Assembly (NCBI GenBank): GCA_025765615.1
Contig: JAIVFJ010000120.1
Span: 1 to 55,000, forward strand
Direction of reading: 5' to 3'
DNA length: 55,000 nt
Source of the DNA: Zopfochytrium polystomum
Lineage: Eukaryota > Chytridiomycota > Chytridiomycetes > Chytridiales > Chytridiaceae
Numbering within the stretch: position 1 is the first letter of the stretch; every line of letters begins with the position of its first letter. The notes below the pieces were generated by a model. It saw nothing but the letters and a program-made list of their open reading frames with translations, ran no database searches and was not told the origin of the DNA. Shown in pieces: positions 22,803 to 32,400 of the stretch. Made by a program: the position numbers and the translations under genes.

Positions 22803-23210
22803 TGTTGTAAACAGTCTACTCTGAGTGAGTGAGTGGAAGGAGTGAATGAAGTGGAGAAGAGTGTTTGTGGGTGGTCCTTCTCACCAACTTGGAGAGAAAG
22901 AGAAAAAACTCTGTTATGAATTATTGATACATAATGATGATATGCACACTGTAATAGCTGCTAGGCAAGCATGACCAGCACAGGGTAAAAACCTCTCCTA
23001 TATTGTCCAGAGGAGGAGGGAAACTGTTGACACTGGGTTTCTGTTCCACTTAATACTCAAAGTATTTGTCATCAGCACAAGCCAGCGCCCAGGTCTGCAT
23101 TGGCAGTGGCTCGCTCTCCCATGGGCATCATGAGAACAATAACTGACAGTCACAATAGGTTTGGGTCCGTCTTGTGCCTCTTGCTGCTAACCAATCAGTT
23201 CCGCCTAACA
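22803..23210 (-). repeat. Solo LTR family R1, copy B (full length, minus orientation)
   Basis: On the minus strand it runs from TGTTAGGCGGAACTGATTGG (start at 23210) to ...GACTGTTTACAACA (end at 22803), about 408 bp with TG...CA ends typical of an LTR. It aligns along its length with copy C. No clear 5-bp target duplication was found at its borders. It abuts a coding remnant on its right that it probably truncated. Confidence 0.75.
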
Positions 23211-24195
23211 CCTGTGATAAAAACTACCATTTCCCTCGTCTCTATCCTTATTCTGTGGTTGCTCCCGAAACAATTGAGGTTGATGCCGTCTCCGTTCAAC
23301 CGCTCACCCTCGAAGTAACTCCAGTTCTGAAGGAGTTCTTGAACCAGCATGCGGCGCTCCTCCCCACAGTCACAGTCACTGCAAACTCGATGGACCACTT
23401 TTTCAGCGTCCTCTACCAAATGTTCTCTCCTCGGCTCAGGCTCATTGCGCAGCTGGGAACGCTTGCTACAATGGGGCACGCGCAACAGCTGCAGACAAGC
23501 ATCTCGTCTTTGTGGTCGAGAGAGTTCCCAATGGTAACCGCAAGTACTGTCTTCCTGGCGGCACATCACAGAGGATGTACTACGTTCCTGGTCTTCTGTC
23601 GAGCTGACCATTCTCAAGCATGGCGCTCTTAAGTCTAAGTCCAACTTTCTTCAGTTCGAAGAGCAAGTTGTTTGCCCTTCTGCTGTTGAGGACTGTGCTG
23701 GTGCTCCTGCTGCTGGTGTCCATGAGGATATTGTCACCCTTTTTGCGTTCTCGCCATGGAAACTACCACGTTGGGCACGACATCCATTGGCGTTTCTGGG
23801 CTGGGTGTATCGCTGCCCTTCCCCGGGTCCAGCAAGACGCGGCCATTGCCTGACCCCCTCCGTCCAACTTGATCAACCTTTTCCGAGTGACGGCAGACGT
23901 TCTTACTAACCAGCTGGAGGATATCACTCAGCGACGCAGCATCATTGTGGAAATGCTTCGGTCCCACCGCTGACACCTTCAACGCCTTGCTGCCGCTGCT
24001 CAAGACAATGTTGCGAGGATCGAGTCCCCCATGGAGGTCATTGATGGGCAAGCAAACATTCTTGAAAGTCTTGCTGGACTGGAAACCCCTGTCGAGACTG
24101 GAATTTCGCGTGAATTTTTCGGTGGCGTGACTGATTAAGCTGATGAGGACCATGCAGAACCCTGATCTCACTTTTGTTTCAAAAAGCAATAAAGA
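23211..24195 (+). pseudogene. Unidentified coding remnant truncated by LTR copy B
   Basis: Immediately right of the LTR a protein-like stretch begins: FPRLYPYSVVAPETIEVDAV, LEVTPVLKEFLNQHAALLPT, NSMDHFFSVLYQMFSPRLRL. It continues in other frames as KHLVFVVERVPNGNRKYCLP, then DVLTNQLEDITQRRSIIVEM and finally ARIESPMEVIDGQANILESL ... REFFGGVTD before a TAA near 24136. AATAAA at 24189 is well placed for polyadenylation. The segments line up in one direction but in changing frames, so this looks like a decayed gene or element ORF. I do not recognise the family. An antisense frame (24216-23734, 160 codons) overlaps it and is the less likely reading. Confidence 0.4.
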
Positions 24196-24535
24196 AACTT
24201 GAACTCTTTTATTCATAGCCCATTGACTTTACGTTGTGCTGTGATACCACGGCTGGGTCAAACAACGCGATCGCTAAGTCAAAGCGAAAAAGAAAAGAAA
24301 AAAAAGAAGGCCAGAGCAAATTTCCCTTCCTTGCCTTTTTTCGGCGGTGAAACAATGCTTCGCGCTTGAGTGAGTTGAAACGACCATTGTATTTATATTT
24401 GAGAGTAATACAGCAGAAAAACAGATGCAATAATCGGGATGAACGAAACACCTGTTGGGGGGGAAGCGACCCGTGGAAAGAATAAAAGCTGAACATTACG
24501 CGAGAAAAAGTGCGTTTTTGCGCAAGAAAAAACAA
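24196..24535. other. Short intergenic region
   Basis: AT-rich spacer and presumed 3' flank of the minus-strand gene that ends at 24536. No feature seen. Confidence 0.5.
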
Positions 24536-25561
24536 TCAGCAGGCGTGCACAAACGGGTAGCAAGAGTCGCGGGTCGTCTCGATGCACGTGTTGCTGTACT
24601 TTGCCACCTTGCTGTGCGCCAGCCCTTCGCCGTTTTGGCCTCTCGCAATCATGCAGGCGTCCTTGATCTGCGCGTCCGACCAGGAAGTGCCGAATACCGA
24701 CCTGTCCGTTGTTTTTTTGTCGATTTTTGTTTTTATTTTCATGTGTTAGAACGAAGGAAGTTGGGGTTCGTTGTCGATGGGAAGTGTTGGGGGCGGCGCG
24801 GAAACGCACTTCTCCTTGTACGGGCCTGTGCGCTTCGCGTTGTTGTAGATCCAGTAGATCTTGACGTCCTTCACCGGGTATGGCATTTTGGTCGGCGACA
24901 CCGCCGCCCGGGCGCCAAAGTGTTCCGTGAGCGCGCCCTCCTTATGGCACCCGGACGTTGCGTTCTCGTCGTTCGTCCCGCACTTTAGCACGTGGTCGGC
25001 GATCGAGGTCCACCACGCCGCTAGTTGGTCCGCTTTGCTGGGGGCCTTTTTTTGGGAACGTTGGTGGGTTTGCGGTGGTTACAAAAGTTCGCAGGTGGTT
25101 GGTTGGAGACACGCAAGTAAAGCAAACGAACGACCCGACACCGACTAGCATCATCAAGATACACACACGCACTCGCACACTCTCAAACTTCGCGCGCACA
25201 CGGGACGCGCGCAGCACTGATCCAGAATTGGACGGGTTCTCACCTGCTTGGCGGCGGCCCCACCGCCTCCTCCTGCGGCTTTCACCGCAGAGACACGGAA
25301 TCTGCTGTGACGCAGAGGGTGGCGGCTGGCGCCGGCCGGGGCGGCGGCAAGGCCGGCGACAACGACCAGGAGGAGGCAGCAGTTGAGGGCAGCGAGGACG
25401 AGAGCGAGGGCGTGGTTGCCGGGGTGATGGCGGCGGCCGCGATGGGAAGCCGACGAGCGAGGACGGGCCACTCGCCGTTGGCGTCGCTGAGGCCGAATCC
25501 AAGTGATGGTGGTGGTGGTGCTTGTGGTGGATGCTGTTGTGGGGTAGCAGCAGTAGTCCAT
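24536..25561 (-). CDS. Secreted or type II membrane protein of unknown family, three exons
   Basis: Exons 25561-25244, 25045-24810 and 24701-24536 join in consistent phases (0 and 2) to about 239 residues. The N terminus is basic and polar, followed by one hydrophobic segment (LALVLAALNCCLLLVVVAGL) near residues 50-70, suggesting a signal anchor. The rest is a compact domain with ADQLAAWWTSIADHVLKCG, CHKEGALTEHFG, YPVKDVKIYWIYNNAKRTG, FGTSWSDAQIKDACMIARGQ and SNTCIETTRDSCYPFVHAC. The six cysteines spread through it suggest disulphides, so an extracytoplasmic location fits. I do not recognise the family. The second exon's acceptor follows AAAAAAAG rather than a pyrimidine tract. It is divergent from the beta-propeller-like gene at 26173. 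Confidence 0.65.
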
Positions 25562-25711
25562 TGTCTGTGAGTGTGCTTGTGTGTGTGTGTGTGCTTGTGT
25601 GTGTGTGCGAGTTCGACGACTTTCTCTTTTTTTGGTTTTCACGTCGCTGCCGCTTTTCACTTCCCACTTGGTCTCTGTGTCTCTCTCTTGCTGTCTCTCT
25701 ATCTCTCTCTC

Positions 25712-25752
<41 letters not shown>

Positions 25753-26172
25753 CTCTCTCTCTCTGTCTCCTCTACCTTTTTTGCTCTCTCTGTTGGGTTG
25801 CGCTCCCGAGTTGTCTCCGTCTCTTTCTCTCTCGTCGTGTTCTTGTTGAACTTGGTGCCACAAGGGGGGGCACGTGCAGGCCAAATTTGGGTGGGAAAGA
25901 CAGGACTGCCTAACAGACACGTGAGAGAGAGAGGGAGAGTGAGAGAGACAGAGAGAGACAGAGAGCGAGACACACACGTAGGCAAAGCATCACGTGCGTG
26001 GTCAGTCAGTTAATCCCAGCGCAGACACACAAGTGACGTCACCCTTGCAACCACCAATTATAATATTACAATCACGGCCACCATCGTCCTTCGTTTGCCC
26101 AAACAACAACGTCTGGTGCTGGAGAGCTTCGTCTGGTCGTCGTCGAGGAGGCCGTTCTTCATCGTCGCTTTC
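25562..26172. other. Divergent intergenic region rich in GT and TC microsatellites
   Basis: Shared 5' flank of two genes. (GT)n-like tracts lie at about 25571-25610, long (TC)n tracts at about 25678-25770 and a GA tract at about 25923-25975. No other gene seen. Confidence 0.65.
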
Positions 26173-27726
26173 ATGTCCGCCGGCGCCGCCATGCTCACCG
26201 CCACCGCCACCACCAGCAGCAGCAGCAGCAGCAGCAGCAGAATAATCCCTCGCCGGCCCCCCGTCGTTGTTCGCCTGTCCCACGAGGTGACAATCGGCGA
26301 CGGCGGCGGCCGCATCGCCACTTCGAAGCAGTGGCACCAACGTGGACGCGACTCGACCGTCTTTGCCACCTTCCTTTCCCGGAGTCCCACCCCCACCGGA
26401 GCCGCCGCCACCACCACCACCGCATCCGAATCCGACAACGGCGGCGGCGTCGACCTGCAGCTCCTCCTCACCAGAGACTCGATCGCTGGCGAGGTCAGGC
26501 TGTGGAAGATCTCCCCGGCCACGCAGGAGGAGGTGGCTGGTGGTCCACTCGCCGTGCGCGTGTCTCGAGAGGAGTTTCCCGACGTTCAGATTGCGACCTT
26601 GCCGTCCAATGACGGAGCCGATCTTCCTAACACGGTCCTCGCTTTTGGCAACAATGTCCAGCTCACAATCGCCGCTGCGACGGCAGATCACGATGGATCC
26701 GTTGCCGTCACCGACTCTGTCGATGTAACGCGAATCACCAACGCCGCCGACGATCCGTTGGGGGGAGTGAACGAATGGCGCCTCCTCCAATCTCACCAAC
26801 CACCTGTCGTGGCCCTCGCCGCTGAGAAAGACGGGGTGCCGCAAGTCCGCTTTTACCGCATTGACGAGACCTCTGGCAAGATCCGCTCACCATCTCCAGC
26901 ACCCTTCGCTTTTGTCCCGCCACCGGAGCCAGTTGCACCAAATCTGCGCCGCCAGGGCGTCCTCTTCCCCCTTCTCATCACCCGATCCGGCGGTCTCCTC
27001 GCCCTGGACACCGGCTTCCCCACCCCAAACTCAACCCTGGTCCTCTACGACGCCGCGGGCACCATCGTCGCAAAGCAGCCCGTGCCCCACACCGTCCCCG
27101 ACTGCGAGCAAGTCACCGTCGCCGGCGATCCCGTACTCCTCCCCGACGGCTCCCTCCTCTACGCCACCATCCACACCACCCCGCTGCAAGGCCCATCCAC
27201 CCTGCCCTCCGTCCTCCGCCGCGTCGACCCTGAAACCCTCGCCATTCGCTGGGAAACCGAACTCCCCTTCCGCGTCGCCCGCATCGCCGCCTCCCCCGAC
27301 GCCGCCCTCGTCCTCGCCGTCGCTACCGACCGCCCCGAGGCCGCCGCCGTCGACGCCGACTCAGGCGCCGTCGTCATGTGCGACAGGCCCAAACACGTCA
27401 AGGGCGCCCGCGGCTTCCGCGGTCGCCTGGCGCTGGCCCCGCGCGGCACCGTCGTCGGCGTGGTCAACGACGACGCCGGAAAGGGCGTGACCGAGGTCGT
27501 GTTTGTGCCGCCGAGCGCGTTTGCCGCGCACGGCTTGGACTGGGCGCGCGCCGGGGACGACACCGTCGCTGTCGCCGTGCCGGCCGACTGTCTTCCGCGC
27601 TGTGGGATCCAGGGGTTGCAGAAGAAGCTGTGGGCCGCGGGCGTCGCCGCCGGGACCGGGGCGGCGGTCGTGACGGCGCTCGATTCGAGGGATTTCGTTG
27701 TTGTGGTGTGCGACGAGTGCAAATGA
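26173..27726 (+). CDS. Beta-propeller-like protein, single exon
   Basis: A continuous frame to TGA 27724-27726; the first ATG in good position is 26173 (517 residues), though the frame is open further upstream. After a Ser/Thr-rich start the product shows repeating strand patterns with short Asp/Gly turns, as in WD40/YVTN/PQQ propellers: LLLTRDSIAGEVRLWKISP, PQVRFYRIDETSGKIRSP, GGLLALDTGFP, LYDAAGTIVAKQPVP, PDGSLLYATIHTTPLQGPST, VDPETLAIRWETELPFRVAR, AASPDAALVLAVATDRPEAA. A hydrophobic C-terminal part ends DFVVVVCDECK. The PDGSLLYA and PETLAIRWE patterns suggest the propeller; function and localisation are unknown. It is not interrupted by introns, unlike most neighbours. Confidence 0.6.
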   Translation: MSAGAAMLTATATTSSSSSSSSRIIPRRPPVVVRLSHEVTIGDGGGRIATSKQWHQRGRDSTVFATFLSRSPTPTGAAATTTTASESDNGGGVDLQLLLTRDSIAGEVRLWKISPATQEEVAGGPLAVRVSREEFPDVQIATLPSNDGADLPNTVLAFGNNVQLTIAAATADHDGSVAVTDSVDVTRITNAADDPLGGVNEWRLLQSHQPPVVALAAEKDGVPQVRFYRIDETSGKIRSPSPAPFAFVPPPEPVAPNLRRQGVLFPLLITRSGGLLALDTGFPTPNSTLVLYDAAGTIVAKQPVPHTVPDCEQVTVAGDPVLLPDGSLLYATIHTTPLQGPSTLPSVLRRVDPETLAIRWETELPFRVARIAASPDAALVLAVATDRPEAAAVDADSGAVVMCDRPKHVKGARGFRGRLALAPRGTVVGVVNDDAGKGVTEVVFVPPSAFAAHGLDWARAGDDTVAVAVPADCLPRCGIQGLQKKLWAAGVAAGTGAAVVTALDSRDFVVVVCDECK

Positions 27727-28087
27727 AGCCCCGCGTCGCCGATGATGAACTTTTTTTGCTTTGCTTGCAAACGGATCCCATTTTTTTGCTTGGACCAGGA
27801 GATTGAGAAAACAAGCAGGAGAAACAAGCCAACTGCACCCATGGCGGTACATTTTTTATTTTTTATTATTTCACGCAGCCAGAGGCCGCGTGACAGGAAG
27901 AGTGAGATGCCACACGCGTATGGCGGAAAGCCAAGGACCTTGACAGAACCAAGTGCATTGCCGCACACAGGCCACCCTAGCCGCTGACACTACAGGGGAA
28001 CAAAGTAAACAATGAAGGGACAAAAACTTAAAGCCTAGGCCTTGCGGAAAGTGTCAATCTGACAGCAGAGTAAGTGGGTGTACAGAG
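27727..28087. other. 3' flank of the propeller-like gene
   Basis: Spacer up to the start of the split LTR copy C. It holds a T/A-rich stretch at about 27852-27870 and no gene. Confidence 0.6.
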
Positions 28088-28183
28088 TGTTAGGTGGAGC
28101 TGATTGGTTAGCAGCAAGAGGCACAAGATGGACCCAAACCTATTGTGACTGTCATGTTATGAATCACCCTCTGGAAACCTCTG

Positions 28184-28281
28184 GAACCTTCTAGAACATT
28201 CCTTCATGGAACCTTCTGGAACCTTCTGGAACCTTCTAGAACATTCCTTCATGGAACCTTGTGGAACCTTCTGGAACCTTC
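28184..28281 (+). promoter_or_regulatory. Array of perfect heat-shock elements in 5' LTR U3
   Basis: Heat-shock factor binds alternating GAA and TTC units spaced 5 bp apart. Here 28184-28201 holds four perfect units, 28209-28246 eight consecutive perfect units, and 28254-28281 six units with one mismatch (TTG). All lie 110-210 bp upstream of the TATA box. The unit structure is read directly; heat inducibility is inference. Confidence 0.8.
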
Positions 28282-28391
28282 TTTGCTTTCCTGACTTGTC
28301 TTGTTGTCATTGGTATCATTGGTATCATTGTATTACTAATTGCTCTTTCTGGAACTTTCTTTGAGTCTTGACAAGGAACACTCTCAAAAGG

Positions 28392-28437
28392 TATAAAAGG
28401 GGGAAGGGGGACCTGTCCCATCCCTCAAGTGAATTAT
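28392..28437 (+). promoter_or_regulatory. LTR core promoter and self-priming 5' end
   Basis: TATAAAA at 28392-28398 is followed at 28427-28437 by AAGTGAATTAT, the presumed first bases of the transcript, which is the exact reverse complement of the putative primer-binding site at 28510-28520. Confidence 0.75.
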
Positions 28438-28509
28438 TGTTTCCAATACAATCATCACTCCTCTCAGTTCCTTGTCTGCCTTGTCCTGTCCTGCCCTGTT
28501 CCTGACATC

Positions 28510-28520
28510 ATAATTCACTT
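28510..28520 (+). other. Putative self-primed primer-binding site
   Basis: ATAATTCACTT, three bases after the 5' LTR. It does not start with TGG as tRNA-primed sites do. Its reverse complement AAGTGAATTAT occurs in the LTR at the expected RNA 5' end, which is the arrangement known from Tf1/sushi-type elements. Confidence 0.75.
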
Positions 28521-28547
28521 CACCCTCTCCCACTACTCTCTGCCATC

Positions 28548-29471
28548 ATGTCTGACCCAAACAACATCTTCCCTGATGCAACTGCCTTCCAAGCCTTGAT
28601 GGACCAATTACAAGCCCTCTCAAGACAGACACACCAACTTCAAGAACAAGTCCTTCACCAGCAGCACCAGCTTCAACAACAACTTCACCAACAAGAACAT
28701 CAAGCTCTTCCCCTGCCTCAAGCCAACCAAGCAAGAGAGCCCAAGGTTCCCAGCCCTGACAAGTTCACTGGGCTGGCCAAAGACCTTAGGAACTTCATGG
28801 CCACTGTGGAGAATGTCATCCTTCTCCAACCTTCAAGATTTCCCAGTGAGCAAGTCAAGGTTCTTTTCACAAGCACCCTCCTGTCTGGTCAAGCTCAATC
28901 ATGGTACAGATCTCTCCCAAGCACACCCAACACCCTGCAAGAGCTCTGGGAGGGGCTGGAAGCTACCTTTGGTGACCCCTACGCATCTTGGACAGCAAGA
29001 TCCAAGCTCAAGCATATCAAGCAAGGAAAGCAATCTTGTGTGGCCTACACCAACCAATTCAAGCAACTAGCCAGAGACTCTGGATACAATGATGCAGCTC
29101 TGATGGAGCTGTACCATGATGGTCTCCATGAGTCCATCCAAGACATGCTCTCCCAGTCTCTGCACATCCCTGAGACCTTGGAAGAGTACATTCTCCTTGC
29201 CATCAAGATTGACAACAGACTCTACTCCAAGAGGCTGAAGCAAAGACAAGTAGGAACTACATCAAGACCTACCCCAGTTCCTCAAGCTCTTACAGTTCCT
29301 GAACCCATGCAAGTGGATGCAGTTGAGACACTTCCTAAGGGTCCTCTGAGCCAAGAGGAGAAAACAAGGAGGGCCCAGCAGGGACTGTGTTTCTACTGTG
29401 GCTCCAAGGAGCATGCTGTCAAGGACTGCCCAAGGAAGAAGCACCCAAACTCCCAGGTCCAGGCTCACTGA
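28548..29471 (+). CDS. gag: Chromovirus Gag
   Basis: 307 residues from the first ATG after the primer site. A Gln/His-rich coiled-coil-like segment (residues about 20-65) precedes the capsid-like region with KFTGLAKDLRNFMATVENVI, VLFTSTLLSGQAQSWYRSL, LQELWEGLEATFGDPYASW and KQGKQSCVAYTNQFKQLARD, the usual Ty3 Gag core. Near the C terminus is one CCHC zinc knuckle (CFYCGSKEHAVKDC, residues about 280-293) for genomic RNA binding. Gag forms the virus-like particle in the cytoplasm. Pol overlaps its last 85 bases in the -1 frame, so Pol must be made by frameshifting or another recoding step. Confidence 0.92.
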   Translation: MSDPNNIFPDATAFQALMDQLQALSRQTHQLQEQVLHQQHQLQQQLHQQEHQALPLPQANQAREPKVPSPDKFTGLAKDLRNFMATVENVILLQPSRFPSEQVKVLFTSTLLSGQAQSWYRSLPSTPNTLQELWEGLEATFGDPYASWTARSKLKHIKQGKQSCVAYTNQFKQLARDSGYNDAALMELYHDGLHESIQDMLSQSLHIPETLEEYILLAIKIDNRLYSKRLKQRQVGTTSRPTPVPQALTVPEPMQVDAVETLPKGPLSQEEKTRRAQQGLCFYCGSKEHAVKDCPRKKHPNSQVQAH

Positions 29472-32400
29472 GGGGCAATTCCCTGGACCCTCCTCCAAGC
29501 TGCCCCTGTTTCATCACCACCACCAGCACCACAAACACCTCAGATTCCAAGCCCCACCAACTCACCATGGATGTCAAGATTCAACTCTCACCCAAGTCAA
29601 CCATCACAACCAAGGCCCTTATAGACTCTGGATCATCCTGCAACATCATTGATGCCACCCTTGCCAAGTCTTGTGCCATTCCTACGATCAAGAAATCCAC
29701 ACCCCTCAAGGTCCACTTTGCCAATCATGCTCTGTTCAAGGAAATCAGCCATGAAACCAAGCTAAACCTCCACATCCAAGACTTTCCACCATCCATGGTC
29801 AATCTGGAAGTATTGGATCTTGGCTCACCCACATTCTCTGTCATCCTGGGATTACCATGGCTGCAAGCCCAGAACCCTGCCATTGATTGGGTCACTGGTC
29901 AAGTCCAACCTCCACCAATCGGAACAGTCACCCAAAACTCAAGTCAAGCCCCCAAGTCTCATGCTCTCAAGCCCTTGATTCAAGATTCACAGCCAGCCAA
30001 GACTCAAGTTCCACAGTTCACAGTTCACAGTCAAGATTCAAGTAGAGCTCATAGAGCTCACAGTCATGGCCATGACTCTAGTTCACAGAACCCACAGTCA
30101 AAGATTCAAGTACCACAGTTCACAGTCCACATTCAAGATTCAAGTTCCACAGCTCACAGTCTTTGCCAAGAACAGAACTCTCAGTCAAAGATTCAAGAAT
30201 CACAGTTCCCAGTCAAGAATTCAAGCCCCACTGCTGAAGAGCACGACAACCTGGACCCATCAGACCTTTTGCTGGCATCCAAGCTACCAAAAGAATATCT
30301 CCCTTATGCTGATGTGTTTTCCAAGACCAAGGCAGACCTGCTACCAGCTCAGAGGCCTTATGACTGTGAAATTCCACTCAAGGATGAAACTTGCAGCCCA
30401 CCTTTCAAGCCACTGTACCACCTCTCTCCACCAGAAGCCAAGGCCCTCCAAGAATACATTGAAGGAATGCTGAACAAGGGATTCATCCAACCTTCCAAGT
30501 CACCAGCTGGAGCTCCCATCTTTTTTGTCAAGAAGAAGGATGGGGGACTGAGACCCTGTGTGGACTACAGAGATCTCAATGAGATGACAGTCAAGAACCG
30601 CTATCCACTGCCTCTCATCTCTGAATTACTGGACAAACTGAGCCATGCAAGGATATTTTCCAAGATTGACCTCAGAGGTGCCTACAATTTGGTCAGAATT
30701 AAGCCCCAGGATCAATGGAAGACTGCCTTCAGATGCAAATACGGTCACTTTGAGTACTTGGTTATGCCCTTTGGACTTACCAATGCTCCAGCTATTTTCC
30801 AAGGCATGATGAATGACATCTTCAGGGATATTCTGGACCTTTTTGTCATTGTCTACCTGGATGATATCCTGGTATTTTCATCTGACACTGCAAGCCATAT
30901 GGGACATGTCAAGACTGTCTTGGAGAGACTCAGACAGCATCACCTCTATGCAAAGCTGGAGAAGTGTGAATTCCACAAGACCTCCATTGAGTTTTTGGGG
31001 TTCATTGTGTCTGACAAAGGGATCTCCATGGCACCAGACAAGATCCAAACTATTCTTGAATGGAAGGCTCCAAATTCCATCAAGGATGTTCAAAGCTTCC
31101 TTGGATTTTGCAACTTCTACAGAACCTTCATTGCCAACTATTCTGCCATAGCCAAGCCTCTCACTGATCTCACCAAGAAGACCACCAAGTTTGAATGGAC
31201 CCCAGCAGCAGAGCAAGCCTGGCTAGCTCTTAAGACAGCAACCACAAGTGCACCACTCCTTAAGCATGTGGATCCCTTGCTTCCCTTCACCTTGGAAACT
31301 GATGCCTCAGACTATGCCCTTGGTGCTGTTCTGTCCCAGCCAAGCTCTCAGGACCCCTCTGCTCCTCTGCACCCAGTGGCATATTACTCCAGGAAGCTGA
31401 ACAGTGCTGAGTGTAACTACACAGTCCATGACAAGGAGTTGCTTGCAATTGTGGAAGCATTCAAATTCTGGAGACACTACTTGGCTGGTTCTAAAGGCGT
31501 CTCTGTCTATTCTGATCACAAGAACCTCACCTTCTTCAGGGCAAGGAGGTTGCTCAAGCAGAGGCATGCCAGGTGGGCTGAACTGCTCTCTGAGTATGAC
31601 TTTAAGCTGTGCTATTCTCCTGGCCACCTTAACACTGTGGCTGATGCCCTGTCAAGAAGAACAGACCTTGCACCTGAAGGGGGAGATGGTTTCACCCCAC
31701 CATCCAAGACACACCTTTCATTGCTTCCTGACAGTGTGTGGGCCCATGCTATTTCCAAGGACCCCAAGCCTCACAAGATTCAAATCAGCCAAGAAGAGGA
31801 AAAACTTGAGATACTCAAGACAAGGCATGATGCAGCAACAGCTGGACACCCAGGAGAGCACAAGACATATGAGCTTGTTTCCAGAGACTTCTACTGGCCA
31901 GGCATGAGGAAGTACATCAAGAACTATGTCAGCAGCTGTGAAACCTGTCAAAGAAACAAATCCAGCAGACACAAGCCCTATGGACTTCTGGAGCCCCTCC
32001 CAATTGCCATCAGCCCTTGGTCATCAATATCCATGGACTTCATTGTGAAACTGCCCCCATCCCATGGATTTGACTCTATCCTTGTTGTCATCTGCAGAAG
32101 GACAAAGTTGGCCCATTTCATCCCCTGCACTGAGAATATAGATGCACAAGGAACAGCAGACCTGTTTTTGCAGCACATATTCAGGCTCCATGGGCTGCCT
32201 CAGTCAATCGTCAGTGACAGAGGACCACAGTTCAGATCTCAATTTTGGAAAGCACTCACAGCTGCCCTTGGAATCAAGTCTCAACTGTCAACTGCTTATC
32301 ACCCTCAGACTGATGGACAAACAGAAAGAACAAACCAGACTCTGGAGCAGTATTTGAGGTGCTATGTCAGCTATCAACAGGATGATTGGCCCACCCTCCT

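Larger units (their letters stand above)
28155..28507 (+). repeat. 5' LTR of the chromovirus
   Basis: 353 bp, TGTTATG...CTGACA. U3 carries repeated GGAACCTTC units, a TATAAAA box at 28392-28398 and a predicted transcript start near 28427, 35 bases after the box. A tandem ATTGGTATC repeat lies near 28309-28327. Confidence 0.95.

Noticed and set aside
23734..24216. Minus-strand 160-codon frame
   Set aside because: It overlaps plus-strand protein-like segments that end at a well-placed AATAAA; no family seen on the minus strand.
26173..27726. PQQ-dependent dehydrogenase
   Set aside because: Strand repeats are propeller-like but the tryptophan-docking motifs of PQQ enzymes are absent.
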